Positions 10,957-22,230 of a stretch of DNA of 64,000 bases are shown here, piece by piece; the stretch's first letter is position 1; every line of letters begins with the position of its first letter. The stretch covers positions 76,483,491 through 76,547,490 of the forward strand of contig JALGPY010000003.1 of the NCBI GenBank assembly GCA_023055425.1, written 5' to 3'. The notes beneath the pieces were generated by a model that searched no databases, was not told the origin of the DNA, and saw nothing but the letters and a program-made list of their open reading frames with translations. The stretch is from Linanthus parryae. Lineage: Eukaryota; Streptophyta; Magnoliopsida; Ericales; Polemoniaceae. A program made the position numbers and the translations under genes.

Positions 10957-11715
10957 GTTTCGTTTTCAGACATTATTTATGCAGTTTGAGTATGAATTCA
11001 TGATTACGTTATCTTAATTCAGCAGTATTATCAGTTATTCTGTCTTTGATTATATCTGTTTATGCATGATCGGAGTCGCGAACCAGAATTGCTATAGACC
11101 CGAGCCTGTAGGTAAAAACGTCAGGTTAGGGTTAGGAAGAAAAGACAGGATTTAGTACCTTACCCTGATAGACCGACCAGAGAAAGGGAGATAGGGCTAG
11201 CTAAAACGTATAGACCAACTGTTAGAGAATCTGACCCGGGCCATCTGGACAGGTTAGAAACCCTAGCAGATTTATAACGAGACTGCAGACTTAGGCAGCT
11301 TAACAGGAACCCGAAAGTCTGCAGGATCGTGACAGCGTGTGGAATCTGAAAGGTTACTGCACAACCGGTACGTGGCACGGGTAATTAAAACTGCTGAGTG
11401 TTTTCATATCAAACCGAAGAACATAATTCTGAAGAATCCCTAGGGGATCCCGGGACCTAGTATTCCAAACCCTAGATTTACAACTTTAAAGATTTTCAGA
11501 AAAACGTCACAAAAAATATTTGCGTTTTATTTTGTTTATTTTTAGTTTATAGTTAATCACAATCCTAAACTACTCCTCCTTTTACACTCTGCAAATTAAA
11601 ACTGATTTCTCGAAAAAACCCGAAATAGTCCTCTTGGGAACGATCACCCGAGTTTAATTACACCCGGTATTACAAGATTTGTATACTTGCGGACAGCACG
11701 TTAGTTTGCGCATCA

Positions 11716-11767
11716 GCAGTATGCAAGGGTCTGCTCGGGACGAGCAGAGTTTAATGTGGGGGTATTT
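11716..11767 (+). mobile_element. 3' internal remnant of Athila element B with hairpin and polypurine tract
   Basis: GTATGCAAGG, then CTGCTCG-GGA-CGAGCAG (11731-11747) and AATGTGGGGGTATT (11753-11766) match the end of the internal region of element A, directly before a second LTR. The rest of element B should lie left of element A, beyond the window. Confidence 0.75.
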
Positions 11768-12063
11768 TGATAGCTTGAAAATGGAATTAGTTTGGGACAT
11801 CTTTTTACCATTGGTTCTAACCCTGTGAGAGTTGAGTTTGGCCATTTTCAGCCTATTTTCCACTTGATACGAGGCAGAGACTTTGAGAGCATAATCGGTA
11901 GATTTGAGTAATTTCATGCATAATTGTGTTTATTGGATATGATCGCGGGTACATGTTATTATGTGCAGGTAACAGGTGCCGAGAAATGCATGGAATTGGC
12001 TTGGATTTGGAGGCAGCGTATCAAGTAAGCTGAGCAGAAAAGAGACGCATAAAAGTTAACTCT

Positions 12064-12371
12064 GTGCGTTCAGACGCAGGATCCCTGCGTTCAGACGCAC
12101 AACACGGCAGCAGAGGAAGCAAGGGAAAAAAAGGCAGAAGAAAAGTTAACTCCGTGCGTTCAGTTGCACAGACCTGCGTTCAAACGCAGGACTTGACTCC
12201 AGAACCGCGAAGACCAAGGGGTGCATTCAGACGCACCGGGTGCGTTCAGAAGCACAAGTCCGAGAAGCCAGAGGGAAAAGGAGAAAATGAACCAAGGCCT
12301 GCGTTCAAACACAGGAGACATGCGTTCTGACGCACTGCGTTCAAACGCAGGAAAGCTGCGTTCGAACGCAC
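12064..12371 (+). repeat. LTR B array of inverted repeats with TGCGTTC units
   Basis: About ten 16-base units of the form (C/G)TGCGTTC-A-GACGCA(C/G) and variants: 12064, 12085, 12154, 12174, 12221, 12240, 12299, 12320, 12335 and 12356. Most come in close pairs. Variants CTGCGTTCAAACGCAG and CTGCGTTCGAACGCAC keep pairing by matched changes. Only the TGCGT/ACGCA arms are shared with the LTR A array; the centres differ. The array ends 84 bp before the TATA box of LTR B. Confidence 0.92.
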
Positions 12372-12454
12372 AATGGGTTTCCAGAAGCTTCCAGGACGGG
12401 TTTTTACAAGGGTAAAACAAGAATTTCGGGCATCAGTTTTAGAGACTGTGGAAG

Positions 12455-12461
12455 TATAAAA
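12455..12461 (+). promoter_or_regulatory. LTR B TATA box
   Basis: TATAAAA, 84 bp after the array and 192 bp before the leader hairpin, matching the spacing in LTR A. Confidence 0.65.
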
Positions 12462-12646
12462 GGAGGTGTCCCTGCACAGAATTAGGTTACACAATCATCA
12501 TCACAACAACCAGTACCAGAGCCGTCAGGATTGGAGCAGAGCAGGATTGGAGCAGTTTTCAGTATTCAGCCATAAACCCGTTTGATCTTTCTTCTTTCTT
12601 TTATGAAACATTGTTTTTCAATAATGTACGGTAGCTAAACCTTTTA

Positions 12647-12669
12647 CCTAGGTTCTCGGTGAACCTAGG
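12647..12669 (+). promoter_or_regulatory. leader hairpin of LTR B
   Basis: Same 9-bp stem and TCGGT loop as in LTR A at the equivalent place. Confidence 0.8.
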
Positions 12670-13445
12670 GTTTATGAATTCAGCAGTATGGTTTGTTTGA
12701 TTTTCAGATGCATGACTAGTTGGAAGTCTTGATACAGAATTGGATTGTTTATTTTCTTGTCTTTGATTTTATATACATGCATGAATGGCCTGATCACCGA
12801 GGAGTGTTATAGACAGGATCTGGTGCGCGAGAGTGGCCAGTGAGAGTTAGGAAGAAAAGACAAGATTTAATACCCTATCTTGATGGACCGAGAGGTGAAA
12901 GGAATCAGGGGATTAGCCCAGAAGCATTATACCAACTGCTAGACGTTTAGGGGGAGACCGAGAGGAGAGCCTGTAACCCTAGCAGACTTATAATGAACCT
13001 GCAGATTTTAGGGATACCGAGAGGACCCGAGAATCTGCAGGAGAATGACAGGTGCATGAGACCGAGAGGAGAGTGCAACATTGGTATGCTGGCATAAACA
13101 AGACTGCTGCGTGTTTCTGAAATCAATTGAACTAGACAAGCTGAAAAGTAACCCTAGGGGATCCTGGTACCTAGATTGTTAATTCATCAACTTTTACAAC
13201 TACAACGATTCCCATAAAATTACTCCAAATAAAATAAGATTTTCTAATTACTGCTTTATTTACTGCAAACTAGTTTATTGAAATCACACCTCAACTTTCC
13301 TCCTTTTTATAGCTTTGCATTTATTTCTAATTCTTATAAGTAAGACTTAAACTGTTCTCGTGGGTTCGACAATCAGAGTCATAAATACATACTCTATATT
13401 ACTTGATCGTACACTTGCAAAAAAGCAGATAGATTTACGCTGTCA

Positions 13446-14777
13446 TATCTCTCTGTGTGTGTGTGTGTGTGTGGCTGCAACACACCATGTATCCCAACCT
13501 ATCATCATCTTATTCATCTCCTACATTCATTTTCCTCTTTTTCTTCATGTCATCCATGGAAGCCTCTTAAGCTCTTCAAGGTCCAAGCTCGCAAATGCCT
13601 CCAAATACTTCTAATCCTTCTTGGGGCTGGTTTCAAAGTACTATTTACTCTGGATTTCCTTTATATCTTGTGAATGGTTGGTTTAAATCATGTCTTGTTG
13701 GATATTTCCTGGCTTGATGATGCATGTGTGTCAAGAACATGAAATGGAGACTTTAAGCTTGTTTTCTTTCAAATTTGTCACTTAATTTCTCAAATATCCA
13801 GATTGAATCTCATGATTGTGAGTATTATTGGTCGCATTTGAGTATAAGAATATGTTTCTCAAGTTGCATGTATCATGGAAGTGAACTGATCAAGTTTTGA
13901 GGGTTCTAGGAAAAAATGCATGTTGATACAATCTGTAGTGTTTATGAAAAACCCGGATTATCTCTAAATTTCGTGTATGTAAAGTTTTCAACTCTTGCAT
14001 ATTTTGAAACTAGACTCGGAGAGGGTAATTTTGAGAAAAAAACCAACTCCATAGCCCTTTTGGTTACGAAGATAAGTTCATTCTAAGTTGAATGCTTTCT
14101 GAAATAAAATTTATGGACCAACTTTTTATGTTATGAGTGAAAACCCACTTTTCAAAAATGAAAATCACCTCATATTTCTTGTGATGAAACTAGACACATA
14201 GTAGATAAATTATGGATAAGATGGGAATTATTTCTCTTCTCAAGTGATAGTAATCGCCTTTCAAAGTTGAACGTTTCTACCAAACGTTTCTTTGCATAGG
14301 AGTGTTTGTTTATTTTGTGACTTGATTTTTATAATATATATGCATGATTTTCTTGATATTTCTGAAAGTAGACACATTTACGTTCATCCTAATTTATTTC
14401 ATGGTTTTAATAGATATTGTGATATGATAAATAAGCTCTAAATTTCGATATACAAACCTGCCCAGAATTGTAGTTTCACAGTTTTTAGAAAACTTGAGTT
14501 TTTACCTTTCTAAGTGCTAGGTTGGATCTATTTTGATGAGTAAACATCATTGTATGTGAACTTTTGACATATATGACTATTAGTCATGTAGAGTTTCTTT
14601 GGATTATGTATGTATAAATTGGTTGTAATGAGTACGTAATACGTGTGATCGTAGACATCGGCGTCATAGGAGAGAGTGGTTGTCTTGGAGTGCTAGACTA
14701 AATTTCTTGCTTTTGATTATGCTTCATCTCAGTGGTAAGTACATATGTGTGACCCTTACTTATCAAAATATTTGTTG
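13446..14777. other. intergenic, old repeat-like sequence, no gene
   Basis: Begins with a short (GT)n run (13453-13474). From about 13900 the text has the look of a diverged gypsy LTR (repeated 'aaactagacac'-like phrases at about 14010, 14185 and 14368) and may be the front part of the LTR relic that follows. No ORF worth naming. Confidence 0.4.
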
Positions 14778-14848
14778 TGTGACGTCCCGAATGAATATTT
14801 TGTTAATTGAAAAGTATGAGAAACATGATTCATACTCGAAATTTGTTT

Positions 14849-14888
<40 letters not shown>

Positions 14889-16021
14889 ATTCCTATTTAT
14901 AAGTCTTGGAAATTTATTTGTGATAAACTGATACTCTGATTCTAGTTATAGGAAAGAGAATAAATGAAACACTTCTAATAGATTAGGACGATGTACAGAG
15001 CTGTGTTTATTTGTGGCTCCGACTAGAGGCGCCTAGCAATCTTCATATTACTTATTGATACGACCATTAAAGCAATTTTTCATATTATTGGCTAGAACTT
15101 TAATGTTCAAATATCTTTCCCCTATGAGCCTAAATGTACCAAGGTATTATAGCCAAGGGTTTTTGGAGCTATAGATTGCTACTTATACTTGTAAGGGTCA
15201 CTACGGTATAGGGGTGTTGACACTTAAGGTTTTATAGCTAATGTTTTGAGAGAGAATCGAGGCATGGGCTCCTTTAACGCTCTGGAGAAAAAGGGTTTGA
15301 TTGACCCTATAAAATACCATTTATGATTACTTTGTGATCCCTCTGTTAACATTAATCCTGCTGGTGGCTCTGGAAATGCCTCAGCCAAAACTTAACGATT
15401 AATTGAAGTGAGCGAAAGTTGATTACTCTATCGATCATGTTGGTGGATCTGAATATGCCCCAACCAAATTAAATGAAGTTGAAAGAAATTGGTACTCGTG
15501 AATTAATAGGTATTCCAGTGAAACATGATTTTCTCCTGTGAGATTGTAATGGTTTAAGAATATCTTGAAAACTTGTGTGGTTTATTGATGTTTTAAAGTT
15601 GAGAGGTTCTTGATACACGATTACTTTGATTTTTCAGAAATTTCAAACTGTTTTAATCTTTAACTTTTCAAATCTCTTGATTTATTTCAGCTTATGCTTG
15701 TGTGCCATTTATTTCATACATGTCGTAGTATGTACTTACTCAGTTTTTACTGATTATTTTCGAACTGTGGTGTCTGCATTTGCTATTTCAAAAATCACCA
15801 CAAGTTAGTGCAAGTCGAGATGGGAACGCGGATCGAAATGGGGATGCAAAGTTTCGTTTCGATACCTTAGTAGATCACAAACACATTTTTTTATCCGAAT
15901 TTTACTTATTATCAAACTATTTGTTTTATACATGAATGAAGATGTAATCTTATTAAATAATATTCTACTTTTGTTTATCGATTGTCGCATTAATCTTGAA
16001 CCGAGATTCCAGGTTGTTACA
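14778..16021 (+). repeat. probable solo LTR relic of a gypsy (chromovirus-like) element
   Basis: TGTGACGTCCCG at the left and TTGTTACA at the right are typical LTR ends of Tekay/Del-like elements, and the segment before the end (a CACCACAAGTTAGTG phrase near 15798, then CGATACCTTAGTAGATC) resembles them. No primer site follows and the flanking 5-mers (TGTTG, TTACC) do not match, so boundaries are uncertain. An (AT)n run interrupts it at 14851-14886. Confidence 0.4.
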
Positions 16022-17170
16022 TTACCTGTGTTTAGAATACGTTTTTGTTTACACAGACTAAACCAATCTTTTTGATCTTATTCTTAGTTTGGTTTTGCGT
16101 CAGATGTGTGTTTTACAAAGTTTCTTCTTCATAGACGTCTCCCTGATTTTGACCATTATTATTTATCTCTCATATTCTTCCTAGAGTCTATACTGTTTTC
16201 AGATATATTATCGTGAACTGTTTCGTATCGAATATGTCATATATGAAGTTGTTTCCCCCTAGTTTAGGACGTGTAGAGTCAATCATAGTATTATCTAGGT
16301 TTGTCTTTGTATACTTTTTTATATCTAGGATCCGTCTTGTGTATCTAGAGTATCCTCTCCTATACTAGTTTAGGACGTGTCTAGGATCCGTCTTGTGTAT
16401 CTAGGTTTGTCTTTGTGTTATTGGTATCAATTATATATTGTTGTTCACTCACGAAATAACGGTGTTAGATAGTTGTTCACTTTACGAACTACCGTAGAAA
16501 AATGTCCGATAGTACAAAGTTGGAGTGTGTCTCCTTTATTACTCAGGTCACTAGCTTGAGGAGTTGGTGTGCAGTACCGAAGTAGATTCAAGTGAGATTT
16601 GGATTTCCATGGTGTGGGGTGCTACACAAGAGATTGCATAAAGTAGGTAGAATAAATGTAGTGTGGTGAGTAGTTGATATGTGTGATAGCTTTTTATCCA
16701 TCTTATATCATACATTTCGTGCAATATAGTTGTCTAGCACTCGTTGGTGCTATAGGCAAGTTTTTTTAAACCCGATTTGTCCTTCTCAGGCGGAGAACAT
16801 AGTGAAGGTTTCCCTACGGAAGAAATCTTGTGTGTCTTGTCGTTTACATTTTCCTATAATTTTTTAGTTTAGTATTACTTTATTGTTATATGACTGCATG
16901 TAATTACCTTTACGGAGTCCTCATTAAAATAATAGTCTAGATCTATAGTTTTGTTTAATATTCATTCTATTATACTACTGAACAAGGACCATTTTAGTTG
17001 TCTCTACGCTTATAGCCTTCCGTTGTATCGTGCTTAATAACGATTTGAGGGTATAAATTAGGAGACACACCCGTACTCGTGTTAATATCGTCTGCGACTG
17101 TGCTCTCCCTCCCCTTTCACCTACTATTTGTATTCGTTATAACAAGTTGTCTACAATACGGAAGGTGGAA
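16022..17170. other. decayed repeat sequence with short shuffled direct repeats
   Basis: Between 16258 and 16420 three phrases recur twice each (TAGTTTAGGACGTGT, CTAGGATCCGTCTTGTG and TATCTAGGTTTGTCTTTG), suggesting slipped or recombined LTR-type sequence. It may belong to the copia relic just downstream. No gene. Confidence 0.35.
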
Positions 17171-17345
17171 TGTAGCATATACAATGGTAAGTCTCAACAC
17201 ATTTGTTCGAAGACATAATACCATAAGGTAACTACTCTCATAAGGATTAATATCGGTCGATTAGGTGAAGTCAAACGAAGATGTAGCGAACCCCTTAACC
17301 AAAGGTTTACCGAGAGTACTAGTTGCAGTTTGTCACGGCTGATGG
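17171..17345 (+). pseudogene. Ty1/copia pol tail (RNase H end), broken
   Basis: Translated pieces read IYNGKSQHIC, then RRHNTIR, a stop, LLS, and finally DVANPLTKGLPR. These are the ordered closing motifs of copia RNase H (YNGKSRHI, RRHN, ADPLTKGL). At least one frameshift (near 17205) and three stops separate them. The sequence after it (CCTAAGAACTATGTTC near 17387) resembles the 3' leader that follows copia pol. No intact LTR can be delimited. Confidence 0.65.
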
Positions 17346-19340
17346 GGTTTCATGTAGAAAAAAATCCAACATAGGTGATTAGACACCTAAGAACTATGTT
17401 CAAAATGGACACATAACTATTTGTGAAGATGAAATATCACTCAAACAGAAATAATGTTTCCATCCCCTTCTTATGACTACACCAAGTGATAATTCCAGGA
17501 TAAACTTTGTTTTTTAATGTGATCACATCATAAGAATACCTAAGGAATTGTAGTTACTCTCAGTGAGACTTACTTGTATGAGTAGAAATTATGGCTGGTA
17601 TATAAGAATGACATGTTATATTCCTGTAAGACTACTCATAAAACCAGAAAAAGTATTTCAACGGTAAATGAGAAAAACAATGAGAACATACTATGTTTAT
17701 AAAATTAATTATGTGGTTACTATTAAATGAACACAACATTTTAGTTACTTAACTAACTTTGACATAGAAAATCAATTCGAAGTGCTTCGCACACTGACAA
17801 GCCATCATACCTGTAGTATCTCCTTAATAAAATGTTAAAGGTCTATGACTACATTTATTTAAGATACTAATTACCAATTAAAATAACTAAAGCCACAATA
17901 CTAATCGACACTTTTAGCTTAAAAGTTAGTCTGTCATTCATGTGGGGCATTTTAGAGCCAACTTTGGACCAGGTTTTAAGAGAGATCACTTGTGAGCTCA
18001 CCCAAACGGACAGATACTCGTAAATTAGGTTAGCAGGAGATCAAATCATGATGCCACCTTTAAAAAACCATTAACGAATGAATGAGAAGGGGTATGGTAA
18101 ACTTAGTCGTTTCTTATTTCATAAAAATGATAAATTACCGCATTGAAAATTTGGGGTAGTATATCTATCCAAAATTTTACAAGTAGCGGAAACCCTTTTG
18201 GCGTAACAATTTTTTTAAGGATGTAGGACCTGGCCATGGTTCAAACCACCACACACGCGTGCATGCGGCTCTTTCCGTCCCTCCGAACAACTGGCTTGAC
18301 TTTGGTTGAATTCGGACTCGTGCATGACTCTGACGTGACGTTAGTTTGGGTTATTGGGCCTTGTGCTAGCTTAATATTTTTTAGAAATAAATCGTTAAAA
18401 CAAAACGCGCTGTTTTATTTTTAATGAACAAAAAAGGGTGGAATTTGATGAAATAATACATTTTAGTTACTTAACCAAAGACGGTGGAATATTTTCAATT
18501 GTTCTTATTCAAATTCGAACAATCAACATACACATTTGCTTGAATTTAAACATTTATGACCAGTGTTAACTTCTAGTAATTGTCACCTCTTCGGCCTATA
18601 GAAGGAAATCTCTCTTACTACATTGTGTATACGAATTCAGTGCTCTCTAACTCTCAGATCTCTTTAAAATTCTCTGTAGCATAGTTCGGATTCCTGTGTG
18701 CTATGGATTGTGATTGTGTCTACTAAACAAGAAGGGTTTTATCTATAGAAGTAATTTTTTTGTTGTTTTATTATTAAGGATGCACCAACGATGGAGATAA
18801 ACTAATACTTTACGAAAACCTTTAATTTACAAGATTGTCCTTCAATTAGTTTCTCCGTTTCGCCGTCTATCAATCAGTAGTGTTGTTTTTATTACTTTGT
18901 TGCTTTAGTTCATAGTTTCTGACTCTCTTCTATGACTTTTGGTTCTTTCAACACAAATAGGAACAATGTTTCAATATTTCTAACAATAACATGATAGTTC
19001 TACACAATAATCTCTTAATTTTAGTTGAATAAGTTCATTAAATAGTTATATGTAAAGTAATAAGGATTTCATTACTGAAAGTAATATGGAGCTTGTCTAC
19101 ATGATAGATTGCTAACCATTATTGAAATTTGGTCATGGGTCCTAGCTGTATGCTAGAAAAAAATATTAATCTTCTAAAGCTTGTCTTGCTCATTGGCAGG
19201 ACTGCAAATTTAGTTTGTTTATCGATCTAGAGTGGCTCTTAGTATGAATTATCTTATAAGTGAATGGGATTGATTATGTACATGTTGATTATCAAAACGG
19301 TTGATCATATTTGATGTTCAAGACTACGGGGTGAGAGGGG
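17346..19340. other. intergenic, A/T-rich, nothing recognised
   Basis: I see no coding signal, no delimited element and no RNA gene here. Parts of 17346-17700 may be the decayed LTR of the copia relic. Confidence 0.4.
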
Positions 19341-19614
19341 TACTAAGGCATTGAAGCGGTGTCCCAAAAATATTTGTCTTGTTTTTCATTTTAGTATGTC
19401 CCAAAATTGTGTCTTCTTTGAGATACAACTACATTTTAGCACTTCTTCTTTTTTACTCTTACATTTCATTAACTATTTCTTTTACATCCACATTTATTAC
19501 CATTATGAATATATAAGTGTAACTTTGGTAATGTATGATCCTTGGGACATCTTTTCCTTCTAGCTCAATATTCATGAAAGTCAAACAAACAAATATATTT
19601 AGATGGAGGGAGTA
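19341..19614. mobile_element. Stowaway-type MITE relic
   Basis: The right end AGATGGAGGGAGTA and internal phrases GTCCCAAAAATATTTGTCTTG and TGTCCCAAAATTGTGTC match the widespread plant MITE whose ends read TACTCCCTCCGTCCC. The left end (TACTAAGG) is mutated. Starting and ending in TA fits a Tc1/mariner target. No coding capacity. Confidence 0.7.
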
Positions 19615-20338
19615 GTGTTTTTGGAAATAATCAGGTGTCTAGTTAAGGAGGAAGTATACCTAGCTCCCTCCCTCAATACATAGTAGTTTCTACAAAATGG
19701 ATAAATAAAATAAACAAACAACCGCTGGTATGTCACTTTACCAGACTGTAACCCCGAGGTTAGGACATTACCAAAAACCACTCATCAACTAGTTCAAAAT
19801 AGTGACACTTACCGTCGTCCCGTCCAACTCCGTTTGAAGGACATATGTGGGCACACATGCCCTCATTTTTAGACCATTTTATCCCTTCAAACAGGGAAAG
19901 TCGGCTCTCCTTATGGTAGAAAAAATAGTTATCAGAATCGTACGACTCGCGGATCGAACCGTACGATTTGAATTGAATCGAACATCAAACAATATAGAAT
20001 CGTGTACGGAATCCAAAAACGTATAAGAATTTTGCATATGAATCGCGATTCGCGATTCAAAATGTAGAATCATTAATCGATCAACTCACGTCTGCTTCTA
20101 ATTTAGCCGGGTCTTGGTTGTTCCCAGGTCGACCTAAAACCCAAACGTCAAAATCTTAGTTCTACCCTCCTTTCCGTGAATATATAGGTTTTTTTTTTTC
20201 TCTTCCTTCAAGCCAGACGAGGCTAAAATCGAATAGTCAAACTGTAGTTTTACTTAAATTGGAAATAAAGGGGGTTGCACTTCTTCTCCACCAAGCATGC
20301 AGGTCTGCAACTACAAGCTTATTCGTCGTCGTCGTCGT

Positions 20339-20381
<43 letters not shown>

Positions 20382-20927
20382 TGGGGCAGAGAGGATTGTT
20401 CTTCAACTTTGACTCGGGAGTGGTGGAAGTCCTTTGTTGTTCTTCTTCTTCCTCATCTTTTGGACTCAAAGAGTATTTTGTTCATATGTTGAGCGCTAGA
20501 GCAACACTTTGTTGAGAGGTTGAAGTCCAATACTCCACTTCTATTACTTTATTGATTAGATAATCATAGGCTGCTTGTACTACTTGTATTTTTATTATTT
20601 TATTAATTGTTTTTTATATATGCTGCTAGTACTACTACTGGCATTATTTTACTTTGATTGTTTGGTTAATATGACCATTGTTCTTTTGCTGCATTATTGA
20701 TTATACAAATGTTTACTATACACTAGCTCTCTGTTTGTATTTTTTTTTGTTTCTTCTTTGAGGAATTGCTTGTTCAGTCATCATGGATTGTCTCAAATAA
20801 TATTATTATTATTTTCAAATTATTGTAGAGGGTATTGGTGATTGTTCACTTTTTGCTGCTTGAGTTAAAATGAATGACAAGGGAAAGTGAAAGTAAAAGT
20901 CTAAAACATCAAACAAATCAGTAGAGC
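19615..20927. other. intergenic; CG-dinucleotide-rich 'AATCG' tract and GA microsatellite
   Basis: At 19925-20085 variants of AATCGTACGA and AATCGCGATTCGCGATTC are repeated in both orientations; such tracts can border hAT elements, so this could be the 5' end of the hAT relic that follows. (GA)n at 20340-20379 creates two spurious Arg/Glu-rich ORFs. No gene. Confidence 0.4.
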
Positions 20928-22230
20928 AAGATATAACATGGGAACATTGAACACATTTTGAAGGTAAAGAAAGGATGACTGTGAGATGCAACTATTGCGG
21001 AAAAGCAATGTCGAATGGGGTTTTCGCATGAAACATCATTTAGATGGTTCCCGTTAATGTGAAGGAATGCATTAAAGTTTCTGATGATGTTAGAAACTTG
21101 TTTATTCAGTTTATAAAAGATAAACAAGAGAAAAATGATGCGGCTAATAGTTTTAACGAAGCAACTTTTGAAGAAGATAATCTCAAAGCGAAAGGGGGCA
21201 TGGATAAATTTTTAGTAAGAAGGAAGAGTGATGGCCAACAGTTAATCAAATGGTAAAGCAAAGAGACTCGATTATTATAGAAATTTCTCGATATCTTTAT
21301 GGACATGCATTAGCGTAAAATGCTATGAAGGGTCCCACATTTATAAAGATGCTTAAATTAGTTGGTGAGTATGGTAGAGGTCTCAAAGCACCAACTTACC
21401 GAGATTTTTGATGAAATATGTGATCGTGTCAAGGAGATTTAGAAGTATATAAAATAGTGAAAAAGTATGGGGTGTGCTTTGATTTCTGATGGCTCGACTG
21501 AGAGAAATCATAGAAACCTCACGGATTTCTTGGTTAATAGTCAACGAGGAACAACTTTTCTCAAATCAATTGACATATCGGGGATACTAAAAGATTCAAG
21601 CGCATTGTTTAAGTTGCTTGATGAAGTCATTGTTGAGATAGTGAAAAAGAACGTATTACAATTTACTACGGATAGTGCATCCACTTATGTCGGTGTTGGA
21701 AAGATGTTGGTAGAGATGATGTTGTCCTTTTTTTGGTCTCCATGTGCCGCTTATTGCCTTAATTTGGCTATTAGTGGTCTTGGTAGGTCTTCTGTACACA
21801 ATTGAGAAGGCAAAAAAAGTTAGCACCTCCATATATAGACATCCTTGGTCGATTGATTTGCTACATCTTTTCTCACCTTGAAGAGTATGCAAGATAATAA
21901 ATACAACTTAGGGCAGTGATTGTGAGTGAGGACTTGCTAGGAGAATATACACATCAACCTAACGAGCCAAAGAAGTACAAGACATATTGTTACAAGATGC
22001 TAGATTTTGGAAGAGTTAAATTTTGCTTGCATTGTGCTTGGCCTCTTGTAAAAGTTCTGAGGCTAATTGATGGTGACTGTAAGCCTGCAGTGTGCTACAT
22101 ATATGAGGCAATGGATAGAGAAAAGGTAAAGATTGCATCAAATTTCAAAAATGAGACAGGGAATATGATGAAATTCGGTAGATTATCGATAAGCATCTAT
22201 TAGTGGCATTTCTTGAGATAATTTGTTATG
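20928..22230 (+). pseudogene. hAT-superfamily transposase relic (BED finger, DUF659)
   Basis: A BED-type zinc finger is readable at about 20960-21045 (VRCNYCGKAMSNG, then HH), interrupted by a stop. 21044-21256 gives an acidic linker. 21467-21805 (112 codons) is DUF659: SDGSTERNHRNLTDFLVN, FLKSIDIS and FTTDSASTYVGVGKM, ending with FWSPCAAYCLNLAI. Pieces at about 21800-21890 and 21916-22200 carry the following segment, with PLVKVLRLIDGDCKPAVCYIYE. At least four frame breaks and stops; the C-terminal dimerisation region is missing. An intact relative would cut and paste DNA with 8-bp duplications; this copy is dead. Boundaries are set by homology, since no terminal inverted repeats are found. 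Confidence 0.8.

Larger units (their letters stand above)
1..11715 (+). mobile_element. Athila-type Ty3/gypsy element A (5' end outside window)
   Basis: Order seen: gag, then protease-RT-RNase H-integrase, a 1.55-kb spacer with a palindrome array, an Athila-type ORF3, 1.8 kb of untranslated sequence, polypurine tract and 3' LTR. Integrase after RNase H marks Ty3/gypsy; the extra ORF after pol and the protease motif DLGAS point to Athila. The 5' LTR, primer site and start of gag lie to the left of the window. The copy looks disabled by one frame break between gag and pol (near 970) and one stop in the integrase tail (4921). It seems to sit inside a second Athila element, because directly after its 3' LTR comes another polypurine tract and LTR. 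The candidate 5-bp target duplication on the right is GCAGT (11716-11720); its partner is off-window. Confidence 0.9.
10090..11715 (+). repeat. 3' LTR of Athila element A (1626 bp)
   Basis: Starts TGATAACG right after the polypurine tract and ends GCGCATCA, giving TGAT/ATCA termini. The end was placed by comparison with LTR B, which shares the closing layout (a tCTCgTGGG-like block, then cACTTGC, then the terminal CA). Inside, in order: a TATGATCGCGGGT block near 10252, palindrome array, TATA box, leader hairpin. No 5' copy in the window, so age cannot be estimated. Confidence 0.8.
11768..13445 (+). repeat. 3' LTR of Athila element B (1678 bp)
   Basis: Starts TGATAGC and ends GCTGTCA, inverted termini matching at 6 of 7 bases. 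It shares with LTR A the TATGATCGCGGGT block (about 11937), the position of the palindrome array and TATA box, the leader hairpin, a CTAGGGGATCC-type block and the closing layout, but is clearly a different subfamily. No coding content. The bases after it (TATCT) would be the right copy of its target duplication. Confidence 0.78.

Noticed and set aside
20259..20515. Arg/Glu-rich ORFs
   Set aside because: Created by the (GA)n run.
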